Shown here: positions 9,901 through 19,368 of the stretch, one piece after another
How the letters are laid out: every line of letters starts with the position of its first letter
Numbering within the stretch: position 1 is the stretch's first letter
NCBI GenBank assembly: GCA_030625765.1
Contig: DAOUQG010000004.1
Span: 1-34,633, forward strand
From: Thermohalobacteraceae bacterium
GTDB taxonomy: Bacteria; Bacillota; Clostridia; Tissierellales; VENL01
DNA: 34,633 nucleotides
Direction: 5' to 3'
Notes under the pieces: generated by a model
Databases searched by the model: none
What the model saw: only the letters and a program-made list of their open reading frames with translations
What the model was told of the DNA's origin: nothing
Program-made: the position numbers and the translations under genes

Positions 9901-9935
9901 GTAATCACCTCCAATGACTATGTATGTAATATATC

Positions 9936-9970
9936 ATATATCTGTTATATATATTATATAACAGATATAT
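9936..9970. promoter_or_regulatory. Putative GntR/YtrA operator (16-bp arms, 3-nt spacer)
   Basis: ATATATCTGTTATATA-TAT-TATATAACAGATATAT directly upstream of the regulator start codon. Confidence 0.7.
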
Positions 9971-10210
9971 GGTATATGCAATAACCTTTTTATTTTTCTC
10001 TTTGAAAATTTTGTTTCGCGATTATTTAATGTTTTTTGTTAAAATACATCAAACAATATAAAGTCAAGAAACATGATATACATTATCATTAATCAGAAAC
10101 TCAAATGCATATATCTAAAAAACATAATGTATATCTGCTTGCACTTAAAAAAGAAAATGTTAAAATTAAAATAGAGATTAATTTTTTTTGGCTAAGATGA
10201 GGTGAAAAAA

Positions 10211-10492
10211 ATGACAATAGGTGTATGTACCTTAGAGCTGATGATATATGAAGCAAATTCTTTAAAGGAAAAAAGAATGGTACTAAAAAGTATATTAGAG
10301 AGAATCAAATCAAGGTATAACGTTTCGATTGCTGAGGTGGACTTAAATGATGTTTGGAGGAGAGCTGTTATAGGAATATCATGTGTTTCAAACGATACTG
10401 TTCATGCAAATCAAATGATATCTAATGTAACAAAATTTATTGAGAGAGATGGAAGGGTAGAAATAATACATTATGATGTTGAGATACTATAG
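10211..10492 (+). CDS. DUF503 family protein
   Basis: MTIGVCTLELMIYEANSLKEKRMVLKSILERIKSRYNVSIAEVD...; GAGGTG RBS before ATG 10211. Confidence 0.88.
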   Translation: MTIGVCTLELMIYEANSLKEKRMVLKSILERIKSRYNVSIAEVDLNDVWRRAVIGISCVSNDTVHANQMISNVTKFIERDGRVEIIHYDVEIL

Positions 10493-10524
10493 TTAACAAT
10501 TATACTAATTGAAAGGATGATAAC

Positions 10525-11175
10525 ATGAAAAATAAGCTAACTAATAAAGAAATCAAAAATGTTCTAAATATATTACGTGATATGTATCCAAATGCAAAAT
10601 CAGAACTTAATTTTTCAAATGCTTTTGAACTATTAGTTGCTACAATATTAGCTGCTCAATGTACAGATGTAAGAGTGAATAAGGTAACTAGTGAATTATT
10701 CAAAAAATATAGAAACCCACATGATTTTCTAAAATTATCTCAAGAAGAATTAGGTGAGCTTATTAAAAGCTGTGGGTTTTATAAAAATAAAAGTAGAAAC
10801 ATACTAAAAACATGTGAAATACTAGTGAATGAATATAATGGAGAAGTACCTGACACAAGAGAACAATTGGTGAAACTGCCAGGAGTAGGAAGAAAAACAG
10901 CTAATGTGGTCATAAGCAATGCCTTTGGAAAACCAGCAATAGCAGTTGACACCCACGTTTTTAGAGTTTCAAACAGAATTGGTTTAGCTTCCAGTGAAAA
11001 CGTAACAGATACAGAAAAGGACTTGATGAAAAATATAGTAGAAGAGGATTGGTCTGATGCTCATCATTGGTTGATTTTTCATGGAAGAAGAGTTTGCAAC
11101 GCAAGAAAACCTAAGTGTGAAGCTTGTCCATTGACTCAATATTGTTTGTATTATAATAATGTAATAAATAAATAG
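10525..11175 (+). CDS. nth: Endonuclease III
   Basis: LLVATILAAQCTDVRVNKVT, LPGVGRKTANVV HhH, VDTHVFRVSNRIG, C-x6-C-x2-C-x5-C FeS motif. Confidence 0.96.
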   Translation: MKNKLTNKEIKNVLNILRDMYPNAKSELNFSNAFELLVATILAAQCTDVRVNKVTSELFKKYRNPHDFLKLSQEELGELIKSCGFYKNKSRNILKTCEILVNEYNGEVPDTREQLVKLPGVGRKTANVVISNAFGKPAIAVDTHVFRVSNRIGLASSENVTDTEKDLMKNIVEEDWSDAHHWLIFHGRRVCNARKPKCEACPLTQYCLYYNNVINK

Positions 11176-11264
11176 AATATTGATTTTTTTTGTCAAATAA
11201 AAAGGGAAAAAGTACCTTCATAGAGAATAAATTTATTATGAATTTAATAAAAGAGGTGTTTATT

Positions 11265-13307
11265 ATGGATACTACTAATTTAAGAAATATTAATGATGAT
11301 GAGCTAGTATTTTCATTAGATATAGGAACAAGAACAGTTATTGGTGTTGCTGGAATATTTGAAGATAATAAGTTTAAAATATTAGCATCAGAAATACTCG
11401 AACATCAAGAAAGAAGTATGTATGATGGTCAAATACATGATATAAGTGGCGTAACCAAAATTACTAAAAAGGTTAAAGAACGAATAGAAACTAAGCTTGG
11501 AAGAAAGCTTGAAAAGGTATCAATTGCAGCTGCAGGAAGAGCTTTAGAAACAATCAGAGTTGAAGTAGATAGACAAATCGATATTTCTAAAGAAATAAGT
11601 AAAAGATTGGTTGAAAGCTTGGAAATGGAAGCAATTCAACATGCTCAAGAGATGCTTGAAAAAAAATCTGCAAAAAAAGAATCTCAGTATTATTGTGTTG
11701 GTTATACAGTAATTAATTATTACTTAGATGACAATATTATTGAAAACTTAGAAGGGCATAAAGGGTACAAAATATCTGCTGATGTACTAGCAACTTTTTT
11801 ACCACATACAGTTGTAGATAGTCTTTATACAGTAATGAATAGAGTTGGATTAGAGGTTGTGAATCTTACTCTTGAGCCAATAGCTGCAATAAATATTGCT
11901 ATTAAGAAAAGCCTGAGGCTTCTCAATTTAGCATTAGTTGATATTGGAGCTGGAACGTCTGATATTGCTATTACAAAAGATGGTTCAATAATTGCTTATG
12001 CAATGGCTTCCATCGCAGGAGATGAAATAACAGAAAAAATTGCAAAAACATTTTTATTGGATTATGATGTAGCAGAAAAATTGAAGATTAGTCTATCTAC
12101 GGATGAGAATCACAAGTTTTATGACGTTGTTGGAATTGAACATAATTTATCTACTGAAGAAATACTTGATAGAGTAAAGGATTCAATTGAAGAACTAGCA
12201 AGAGAGATAAGTGATAAAATACTTAAGTATAACGAAAAGGCTCCTAGTGTTATTTTTCTAATTGGAGGAGGAAGTCAAATAGCTACCTTACCAAAATTCA
12301 TAGCTAATTTTCTAGATATGCCTGAGGTAAGAGTAGTTGTAAGAGACACTTCAATAATAGAGGATGTAGAAGGTATACCAGAGAATCTTAAAGGTCCTAA
12401 TGCGATAACACCATTAGGTATTGTAAAAGCAGCAATAGATAATCAATATAAGGATTTTCTTGAAATTGTTATAAATGGACAAAAGATTAAGTTATTCAAT
12501 TCAAAACAATTAAAGGTTTCGAATGCATTAGTTTTAATCGGTTATAATCCAAGAAATCTTATACCTAAACGAGGCGAGGATTTTGTCTATTACTTAAATG
12601 GTGAAAAGAAACGAATTAAAGGTGAGGTTGGAGAACCGGCCAAAATATATGTAAATGGGAAACAAGCTAACCTTGAATATCGTTTGTTAAATGGGGATGA
12701 TATCACAGTTGAAGAATCACTTCAAGGTCAGAAGGCTAAGTCACCAATGCTTAATGATTGTATAAATATAGACAAGACTGTATTATTAAATGATAATGAA
12801 ATAAAATTAATAGAGTTTATTAAAGTAAATGGAGAGATAATAACTGATAATGTTTTAGTGAACGAAGAGGATGAAATTGAATTAAGAGAAATAAATAACA
12901 TAGCTAAATTATTTGAAATACAGGGATTAGAGTTCGAGAATTTTAATGTAAGTGTTAATGGTGAAGAAGTAGACAATAGTTATGAGTTGCAAAACGGTGA
13001 TGTTATTACAACGGAAATGACTAACAAAGGAAAGAATGAAAAACCTAATACTATATTAGATAATAGTATTTCAGAAGGCAATAAAACTATAAGATTGATT
13101 ATTAATAACGAAGAAAAGATTTTTAAATACAATAAAGATAAATTTATTTTTGTGGACATATTTAATTATATTGATTTTAATTTGTCTAAATCTAATGGAA
13201 TAATTATACTTAAAATAAACGGAAAGAAAGCAGAATATATACAAGAACTCAAAAATGGTGATAATATAGAAATTTATTGGGAAAAAGAAATTTCAAAAGC
13301 ATATTAA
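11265..13307 (+). CDS. FtsA-like actin-fold ATPase with extended C-terminal repeat region
   Basis: VFSLDIGTRTVIGVAG, ALVDIGAGTSDIAITKDGSIIAYAMASIAGDEIT, IFLIGGGSQIATLPKFIANFLDMP; start 11265 preferred (AAAGAGGTG RBS) over 11190; repeated VNG...NGDxI units in about the last 280 aa. Confidence 0.85.
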   Translation: MDTTNLRNINDDELVFSLDIGTRTVIGVAGIFEDNKFKILASEILEHQERSMYDGQIHDISGVTKITKKVKERIETKLGRKLEKVSIAAAGRALETIRVEVDRQIDISKEISKRLVESLEMEAIQHAQEMLEKKSAKKESQYYCVGYTVINYYLDDNIIENLEGHKGYKISADVLATFLPHTVVDSLYTVMNRVGLEVVNLTLEPIAAINIAIKKSLRLLNLALVDIGAGTSDIAITKDGSIIAYAMASIAGDEITEKIAKTFLLDYDVAEKLKISLSTDENHKFYDVVGIEHNLSTEEILDRVKDSIEELAREISDKILKYNEKAPSVIFLIGGGSQIATLPKFIANFLDMPEVRVVVRDTSIIEDVEGIPENLKGPNAITPLGIVKAAIDNQYKDFLEIVINGQKIKLFNSKQLKVSNALVLIGYNPRNLIPKRGEDFVYYLNGEKKRIKGEVGEPAKIYVNGKQANLEYRLLNGDDITVEESLQGQKAKSPMLNDCINIDKTVLLNDNEIKLIEFIKVNGEIITDNVLVNEEDEIELREINNIAKLFEIQGLEFENFNVSVNGEEVDNSYELQNGDVITTEMTNKGKNEKPNTILDNSISEGNKTIRLIINNEEKIFKYNKDKFIFVDIFNYIDFNLSKSNGIIILKINGKKAEYIQELKNGDNIEIYWEKEISKAY

Positions 13308-13415
13308 TAGTATCTTTGCCCTCCCTCTTATTCATAATGAGTGTGTTTACTTAATACAATGTATAAAGAAATTTTAAAGTCTTATGAATTGTATTTAGTA
13401 ATAAGGGGGTAAATA

Positions 13416-14807
13416 ATGAATTTTATTGCTAATAGAAGGTTTTTGCTTGTTATATTGATTTTTATTATATTTATTATGATTGTTTTTGTTGCTACTTCAT
13501 ATGCCTTCTTAAATAAGACAACCATTTATTGTGGAATAAAGGTTAATGGAATAGATATTAGTGGGTTAGGCAGGATAGAGGCAGTTAAGCACTTAAGTAG
13601 TTTACTTAGTGATGAGTTCAATAATCGTGTGCTAAAATTTAAATATGAGGATTATGTATATAAAGTAAGATATGAAAATTTAGGGGTATCTTACGATTAT
13701 TATAAGAGCATTAATAATGCATATAAAATAGGAAGACAAGGCAATGTAGTAGAGAGACTGAATGAAATTTTAAAAACAAAGATTTATGGTCAGGATATCT
13801 CATTAGGTGTAATATTCAATGAAGATAAAGTAAATTTCATAATAGAACAGATTAGGAAGGATATATGTATTAAGAGTGAGGATGCGAAAATTTCTTATAG
13901 TAATTATTCTTTTAAAATAGTTCCTGAGGTAGTTGGTAAAAAAGTTGATGTAGAATTATTAAGAAAAAGAATTATTAACGCAATATTAGATTCAGAAGAG
14001 GTTGTAATACCAGTAGAAAATGAAATTCCTGAAATTACAGAGAAGCTTCTTTCTAAAATACAATATCCTATTGGAGAGTACTCAACTTATTTTGGTGGAA
14101 GTAATGAAGCTAGAAAAAATAATATTAGGATATCAGCTCTCAAGATTGATGGAGGAATCATTCTTCCAGGGAAGATTTTTTCATTTAATAAAGCAACTGG
14201 AGTAAGGAATAAAAATACAGGATATATGGAATCAAAGGTTATCAAGGATGGGAAATTTGTTTTTGACGTAGGAGGAGGAGTGTGTCAAGTTTCCACTGCG
14301 CTATATAATGTAGCGCTTTTGTCAAATTTAGATATAGTTGAAAGACATCATCATTCTATTCCTGTGAGTTATGTGCCCAAAGGAGAGGATGCTACTGTAT
14401 CTTATGACTATTTGGATTTGAAAATAAGAAATAATTACGATTTTCCTTTGTATATACATATAGATATACAAACAAATCGTTTGACTTTTAGAATTTGGGG
14501 GTGTAAAACAGAAGCTAATAAAAATATTCAGATTATTTCAATTTTAAAGGAAACCATTAAGCCTAATGTAGAAAAAATAATATTAGATACATTAGCTCCT
14601 GGTACAAGAATTGTTCTTCAAGAGGGTAGATGTGGATATAAAGTAGAAACCTATAGAGTTATTTATGAAAATGGGCAAGAAATAAGTAGAGAACTCATTT
14701 CTCAAGATTATTACAAGCCTAGAGATTATATTATAAAAATGGGACCAGAACCTACTATAGGAAAAAGTATCTATGAAGACAATTCTCAAGGTATATTGAT
14801 TCAATAG
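13416..14807 (+). CDS. VanW family protein (N-terminal TM, YoaR-like)
   Basis: AAGGGGG RBS; TM segment; GKIFSFNKATGVRNKNTGYMESKVI...VGGGVCQVSTALYNVALLSNLDIVERHHHSIPVSYVPKGEDATVSY. Confidence 0.93.
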   Translation: MNFIANRRFLLVILIFIIFIMIVFVATSYAFLNKTTIYCGIKVNGIDISGLGRIEAVKHLSSLLSDEFNNRVLKFKYEDYVYKVRYENLGVSYDYYKSINNAYKIGRQGNVVERLNEILKTKIYGQDISLGVIFNEDKVNFIIEQIRKDICIKSEDAKISYSNYSFKIVPEVVGKKVDVELLRKRIINAILDSEEVVIPVENEIPEITEKLLSKIQYPIGEYSTYFGGSNEARKNNIRISALKIDGGIILPGKIFSFNKATGVRNKNTGYMESKVIKDGKFVFDVGGGVCQVSTALYNVALLSNLDIVERHHHSIPVSYVPKGEDATVSYDYLDLKIRNNYDFPLYIHIDIQTNRLTFRIWGCKTEANKNIQIISILKETIKPNVEKIILDTLAPGTRIVLQEGRCGYKVETYRVIYENGQEISRELISQDYYKPRDYIIKMGPEPTIGKSIYEDNSQGILIQ

Positions 14808-14829
14808 AAACAAATTGGGGGTGAAAAAA

Positions 14830-15492
14830 ATGGACGATCTTTATGATAAAAAAATAAAGTGTCCTGTTTGTGATATGCAGTTCTCTTCAAAAAGGGTTAG
14901 AAGATCAAAGCTAAGAATTGAGAAAAGAGATAGTGACCTATTTACATATTATAAGGGAGAAAACCCTGTAAAATACGGTGTATATGTGTGTCCAATGTGT
15001 GGGTACGCAGCAACCGAAGAAAAATATTCAAAGGTTAATGATGAAGAAAGAAGTGTTATTAGAGAAAAAGTTACGACAAAATGGAAAGAAAGAGAATTTT
15101 CTGGAGTTCGAAGTGTGGATGAATCAATAATATGTTACAAATTGGCACTATATTGTGGTGAAGTTTTGTCATTTAAGAAATTGTATTTAGGTAATATATG
15201 TCTTAGATTAGCATGGTTATTTAGGATTAAGAATGATGATGATAATGAAAAAAAATTCTTAGATTTTGCATTAAAATTGTTTGACGAAGCTTATATGCAA
15301 GAATCCATAGCAGGTTCTTCTTTGGATGAAATTACTCTTACATATCTTTTAGCTGAGTTAAATAGGAGATTAGGAAACAGAGATAAAGCTATATCTTGGT
15401 TTAGTCAAGTAGTGTCTCATCCAATGATCGACACAAAACCTAACATAAAAAAATTAGCAAGAGAACAATGGAATTTAGTTAGACAAAGATAA
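14830..15492 (+). CDS. DUF2225 family protein (zinc-ribbon-like, TPR-like C-terminus)
   Basis: MDDLYDKKIKCPVCDMQFSSKRVRRSKLRIEKRDSDLFTYYKGENPVKYGVYVCPMCGYAA; start 14830 after GGGGGTG RBS. Confidence 0.85.
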   Translation: MDDLYDKKIKCPVCDMQFSSKRVRRSKLRIEKRDSDLFTYYKGENPVKYGVYVCPMCGYAATEEKYSKVNDEERSVIREKVTTKWKEREFSGVRSVDESIICYKLALYCGEVLSFKKLYLGNICLRLAWLFRIKNDDDNEKKFLDFALKLFDEAYMQESIAGSSLDEITLTYLLAELNRRLGNRDKAISWFSQVVSHPMIDTKPNIKKLAREQWNLVRQR

Positions 15493-15495
15493 TTT

Positions 15496-15522
15496 AAAAT
15501 ACAGTGTTAAGCTGTATTTTTT
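15496..15522 (+). terminator. Rho-independent terminator
   Basis: AAAATACAG-TGTTAAG-CTGTATTTT followed by TT. Confidence 0.7.
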
Positions 15523-15665
15523 ATTTTGGTCAAATAATCTGAAAGAAAATTTTTTAGAATTAGTGGTGCTAAGGATTTTAATAATTATTATTCCCTTTAT
15601 TAACTCTGCATGCATAAAATATTATAATAATCAATTTATAGTTTTAATAAAGGGAAGTGATTTTT

Positions 15666-16949
15666 ATGAACTATCCTGTAGTTTTTGTACCTGGGGTACT
15701 TGGCTCAATGGGAGATGATATTATACCTGGAACTGGAGATTTAGATTTTGGCCTAGCTAAATATGTATATGATCCTTTTGTAAGTGATCTTAGATCATTG
15801 GGGTACAAGAAAGATAAAGATCTGTTTATTGCTTTTTATAATTGGAGACAAGAGAATCTATTTAGCGCATATGAATATTTAATTCCTGTAATAAAGAAAG
15901 CTAAAAAGATAAGTGGTAAAGGAAAGGTAAACTTAGTATGTCATAGTATGGGAGGAATCGTCTCAAGATCATATATTCAAAGCAGCCATTATAACTATGA
16001 CGTAGATAAGCTAATAATGCTAGGCACTCCAAATGCAGGATCAGCAAGAGCATATTATTTTTGGGAAGGTGGCGAGGTTCCATATAAAAAATTAAAAAGC
16101 AATATATTTTTTAGATTATTATGGGAAGGAGCAGTTTGGATATTTCGAAAACTATATAATATTAAGGATGATTTAACACTTTTACATGAGATATTTCCAT
16201 CTATTAAAGAGCTTATGCCAACCTTAGAGTATGGAGATTACTTAGTTGCATTAGGTGAAGATAACTTTCTAGATTTAATCCCAATTAATAAAATGAAGGT
16301 CCAGAATGATTTCCTAAATAATCTAAATAGAAATGCAGAACAAATTTATAGACGAGGAGTAAAGGTTTATTTAATTGCTGGGAAAGGAGTAGAGACAGAG
16401 AAATTTTTATGTGTAGAAAAAAGCAACGATTCATCAAAATGGATAGATGGTATTCCAAGTTATTCAGTAAATACTGATAATGGAGATGGAACAGTTACTT
16501 GTCATAGCTGTACTGCTATCTATGGCAATGTAAAGTATTTTGATGGTGATCATACTGAAATATTGGGAATGAGTAAATATGAGCTTGCGAATATACTGTG
16601 TAGACGAGCAAAAAGATTTGAATTTACTAGAAGAAAAAGGATTCAGGAGACAGACAACCTATGTTCAATAGTAGCAGCAGATGTTGAGAACATTTTTATT
16701 AAGACAAATGAAAACATTACCCAAAAAGTTACTGAAATCGAAGATGAAAATGTTCTAATAAAAAAAATCGGGGAAAATATTTTTTGGATTATTATAAATA
16801 TGGATTTAATGAAAGATGTGCAGATGCAGTTTGTTCCTACGAAAGATATGACTAGCAGTATATTAGTAATAAAGGGTAACGAACATAAAACTCAAGACAA
16901 TAAAGTAGAGATAGAAACAAAAGAGATATATCACTTAAATCTTAATTGA
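15666..16949 (+). CDS. Lipase/esterase-like alpha/beta hydrolase (LCAT/PGAP1-like), no evident signal peptide
   Basis: MNYPVVFVPGVLGS oxyanion region, FYNWRQ, VNLVCHSMGGIVSRSYI nucleophile elbow, LIMLGTPNAGS; RBS AAGGGAAGTG before 15666. Confidence 0.83.
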   Translation: MNYPVVFVPGVLGSMGDDIIPGTGDLDFGLAKYVYDPFVSDLRSLGYKKDKDLFIAFYNWRQENLFSAYEYLIPVIKKAKKISGKGKVNLVCHSMGGIVSRSYIQSSHYNYDVDKLIMLGTPNAGSARAYYFWEGGEVPYKKLKSNIFFRLLWEGAVWIFRKLYNIKDDLTLLHEIFPSIKELMPTLEYGDYLVALGEDNFLDLIPINKMKVQNDFLNNLNRNAEQIYRRGVKVYLIAGKGVETEKFLCVEKSNDSSKWIDGIPSYSVNTDNGDGTVTCHSCTAIYGNVKYFDGDHTEILGMSKYELANILCRRAKRFEFTRRKRIQETDNLCSIVAADVENIFIKTNENITQKVTEIEDENVLIKKIGENIFWIIINMDLMKDVQMQFVPTKDMTSSILVIKGNEHKTQDNKVEIETKEIYHLNLN

Positions 16950-17099
16950 ATTATTAGTCAATACTTGAATAGCTTTGTTCTATTTGTTATTATTTTAAAG
17001 AAGAATCAAAAATATATATTTTGCTTACAAAAATAATATTTATAATTAGCTTAGTATATGATTCTTGATTAATTAAAATTACATTGGAGGAGTGAAAAA

Positions 17100-18068
17100 A
17101 TGAACTTTAGGAGTAAGAAAATAATATTAATGCTAATAAGCATAGCTTTAATTGCATCTCTATTTTCTGGATGTATTAGACTAAAAGAAGAATATATAGA
17201 GAAGCAAGAGGATGATGAAAACTCAGTAATTGATTTACCTCAATCGGAATATCCTATGGAGGTAGAAGATGATTTTGACAACAAGGTAACAATAAACAGT
17301 AAGCCTTGGAAAATAATCTCGTTGGCTCCTAGTCATACAGAGATACTATATAAGCTAGGGTTGGGAAGTAAAATTGTTGGAGTTGACAGCTATTCAGATT
17401 ATCCTGAAGATGCTAAAAATAAAGAAAAAGTAGGAGATGCTCTTTCTTTAAATGTTGAAAGAATTATTGAGCTTTCACCTGATTTAGTAATCCAATACGG
17501 TGAAGGTGATGAAGATGTTAATAAAACAATAAGAGAAGCTGGAATTGCATTACTTAGCTATGAACCTGAGTCTATAGACCAAGTAATTGAGCTTATTAAA
17601 CAACTTGGTGAAATAACTGATACAAAGAAAAATGCAAAGATGGAAACAATAATCATGGAAAGTAAAAGAGATTATATTTTAGATACATTAAAAGATGCAG
17701 AAAAAGTAAAAGTATTTTATGAAGTGTGGAATGAGCCATTAATGACTTGTGGACCAGGAACATTTTTAAACGAACTAATAACCTTAGCAGGTGGAGAAAA
17801 TATTGCAAAGGATGCACAAGAAGGCTATCCTATATTTGATTTAGAACAGCTATTGGAGAAAAACCCTGATGTTTATTTATCAGCTGCTGATAGCGAAGAT
17901 AAAACTGTTGAGTCAATAAAAAATAGAGAAGGATATGAGGCTATAAATGCAGTTATTAATGACAGAGTTTACTTATTAGAGCCAAATATTATATCTAGAC
18001 CAGGACCAAGAATAGTTGATGGATTAGAGATAATTGCAAAGGCTTTACATCCAGATTTAATTAAGTAG
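17100..18068 (+). CDS. ABC transporter substrate-binding lipoprotein (BtuF/FepB-type)
   Basis: Lipobox LFSGC; PWKIISLAPSHTEILYKLGLGSKIVGVDSYSDYPEDAKNKEKVGD; GGAGGAGTG RBS. Confidence 0.9.
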   Translation: MNFRSKKIILMLISIALIASLFSGCIRLKEEYIEKQEDDENSVIDLPQSEYPMEVEDDFDNKVTINSKPWKIISLAPSHTEILYKLGLGSKIVGVDSYSDYPEDAKNKEKVGDALSLNVERIIELSPDLVIQYGEGDEDVNKTIREAGIALLSYEPESIDQVIELIKQLGEITDTKKNAKMETIIMESKRDYILDTLKDAEKVKVFYEVWNEPLMTCGPGTFLNELITLAGGENIAKDAQEGYPIFDLEQLLEKNPDVYLSAADSEDKTVESIKNREGYEAINAVINDRVYLLEPNIISRPGPRIVDGLEIIAKALHPDLIK

Positions 18069-18087
18069 TTAGAGAGTAGATATACTA

Positions 18088-19140
18088 GTGGGTAATAAAA
18101 TATGTAAAAGAAATCAATGGGCTATATGTATTTCTTTTTTAGTGGTTATATTGATATTGTGTATTGCTGTCTTTACAACAGTTGGGTCAGCTAATATAAG
18201 TGTTTTAGACACAATAAAAATAGTTATGTCTAAGCTTCCTATCATAAAAAGGTATGTAGACATTTCAGAACTACCTAAATCATATCAAATAATTATTCTA
18301 AAAATTAGGATGCCAAGAGTATTATTAGCGGTATTAGTTGGAGCAGCACTGTCGAGTGTGGGAACAGCTTTTCAAGGTATTTTCAAGAATCCAATGTCTG
18401 ACCCATACGTTATAGGGATTTCTTCAGGAGCAGCATTAGGAGCAACTATAGTTATAGTAACTCAGATAAATTTCATGATTATGGGTTTATCTGGAGTTTC
18501 TTTAGGAGCATTTGTTGGCGCTATTTTTTCAACGTTAATTGTTTATATGATTTCAAAGGTAAAAAATAAAATTCCAATAACTTTATTGTTATTATCAGGA
18601 ATAGCAATAGGACAATTTTTCACAGCAATAATGTCCTTCATAATGGTGATTTACACAAATGAACTTGATAAAATAATTTTTTGGACATTAGGAAGCTTTT
18701 CTGCTAAAGGTTGGGGAAAAGTATTGCCGATAGCAGTTCCGATTATTCTCTCAATAATTGTACTCAATTTCTTTGCAAGAGAGTTAAATGCAATGCTTAC
18801 AGGAGAAGAGACAGCTCAAAATTTGGGTGTTGATGTAGAAAAAATCAAACTGTTTATTTTATTATTGTGTGCATTTATTACTGCAATGGCAGTATCGGTA
18901 AGTGGAATAATTGGATTTGTTGGGTTGATTATTCCACATATAGTAAGACTTGTGGTTGGATCAGACCACAGGATACTTTTACCATCATCAGCTTTAGTAG
19001 GTGGAATTTTTATGATAATAGCTGATACTATAGCACGAACTATAATTTCACCTACAGAAATTCCAGTAGGAATAATAACAGCAATGATTGGTGGACCGTT
19101 TTTTATATACCTTTTAAGAAAAAAGAAAAGTACGATATGA
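18088..19140 (+). CDS. FecCD/BtuC-type ABC transporter permease
   Basis: LRMPRVLLAVLVGAALSSVGTAFQGIFKNPMSDPYVIGISSGAALGA; GFVGLIIPHIVRLVVGSDHRILLPSSALVGG; GTG start. Confidence 0.93.
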   Translation: MGNKICKRNQWAICISFLVVILILCIAVFTTVGSANISVLDTIKIVMSKLPIIKRYVDISELPKSYQIIILKIRMPRVLLAVLVGAALSSVGTAFQGIFKNPMSDPYVIGISSGAALGATIVIVTQINFMIMGLSGVSLGAFVGAIFSTLIVYMISKVKNKIPITLLLLSGIAIGQFFTAIMSFIMVIYTNELDKIIFWTLGSFSAKGWGKVLPIAVPIILSIIVLNFFARELNAMLTGEETAQNLGVDVEKIKLFILLLCAFITAMAVSVSGIIGFVGLIIPHIVRLVVGSDHRILLPSSALVGGIFMIIADTIARTIISPTEIPVGIITAMIGGPFFIYLLRKKKSTI

Positions 19141-19151
19141 AATATTAATTT

Positions 19152-19187
19152 GGTGGCATGAGTGTTACTTCATGCCACCTTTTTTTT
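19152..19187 (+). terminator. Strong rho-independent terminator after the permease
   Basis: GGTGGCATGA-GTGTTACT-TCATGCCACC followed by T8. Confidence 0.93.
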
Positions 19188-19368
19188 GATTTAATGCAAA
19201 ATATTTTTCTATTAATACCAAATTATGAAATTTATTAACAAAATTTATAACAATATGGCATTATATTACATTAAGTTAATAGAATTTAGAAGGGAACTAA
19301 AAGGAAAATATAGAAATAATATTTAGAAAATTAAAAAAATACATTATGTTTTTTTAGGAGGAGAGAAT

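Noticed and set aside
10075-10135. 12-nt inverted repeat GATATACATTAT...ATAATGTATATC upstream of DUF503
   Set aside because: Very AT-rich with a long (37-nt) spacer; plausible by chance, so not called as a feature.
16950-17099. Possible cobalamin riboswitch upstream of the SBP gene
   Set aside because: No B12-box-like (GCCACTG) sequence or structured GC-containing core; region is plain AT-rich.
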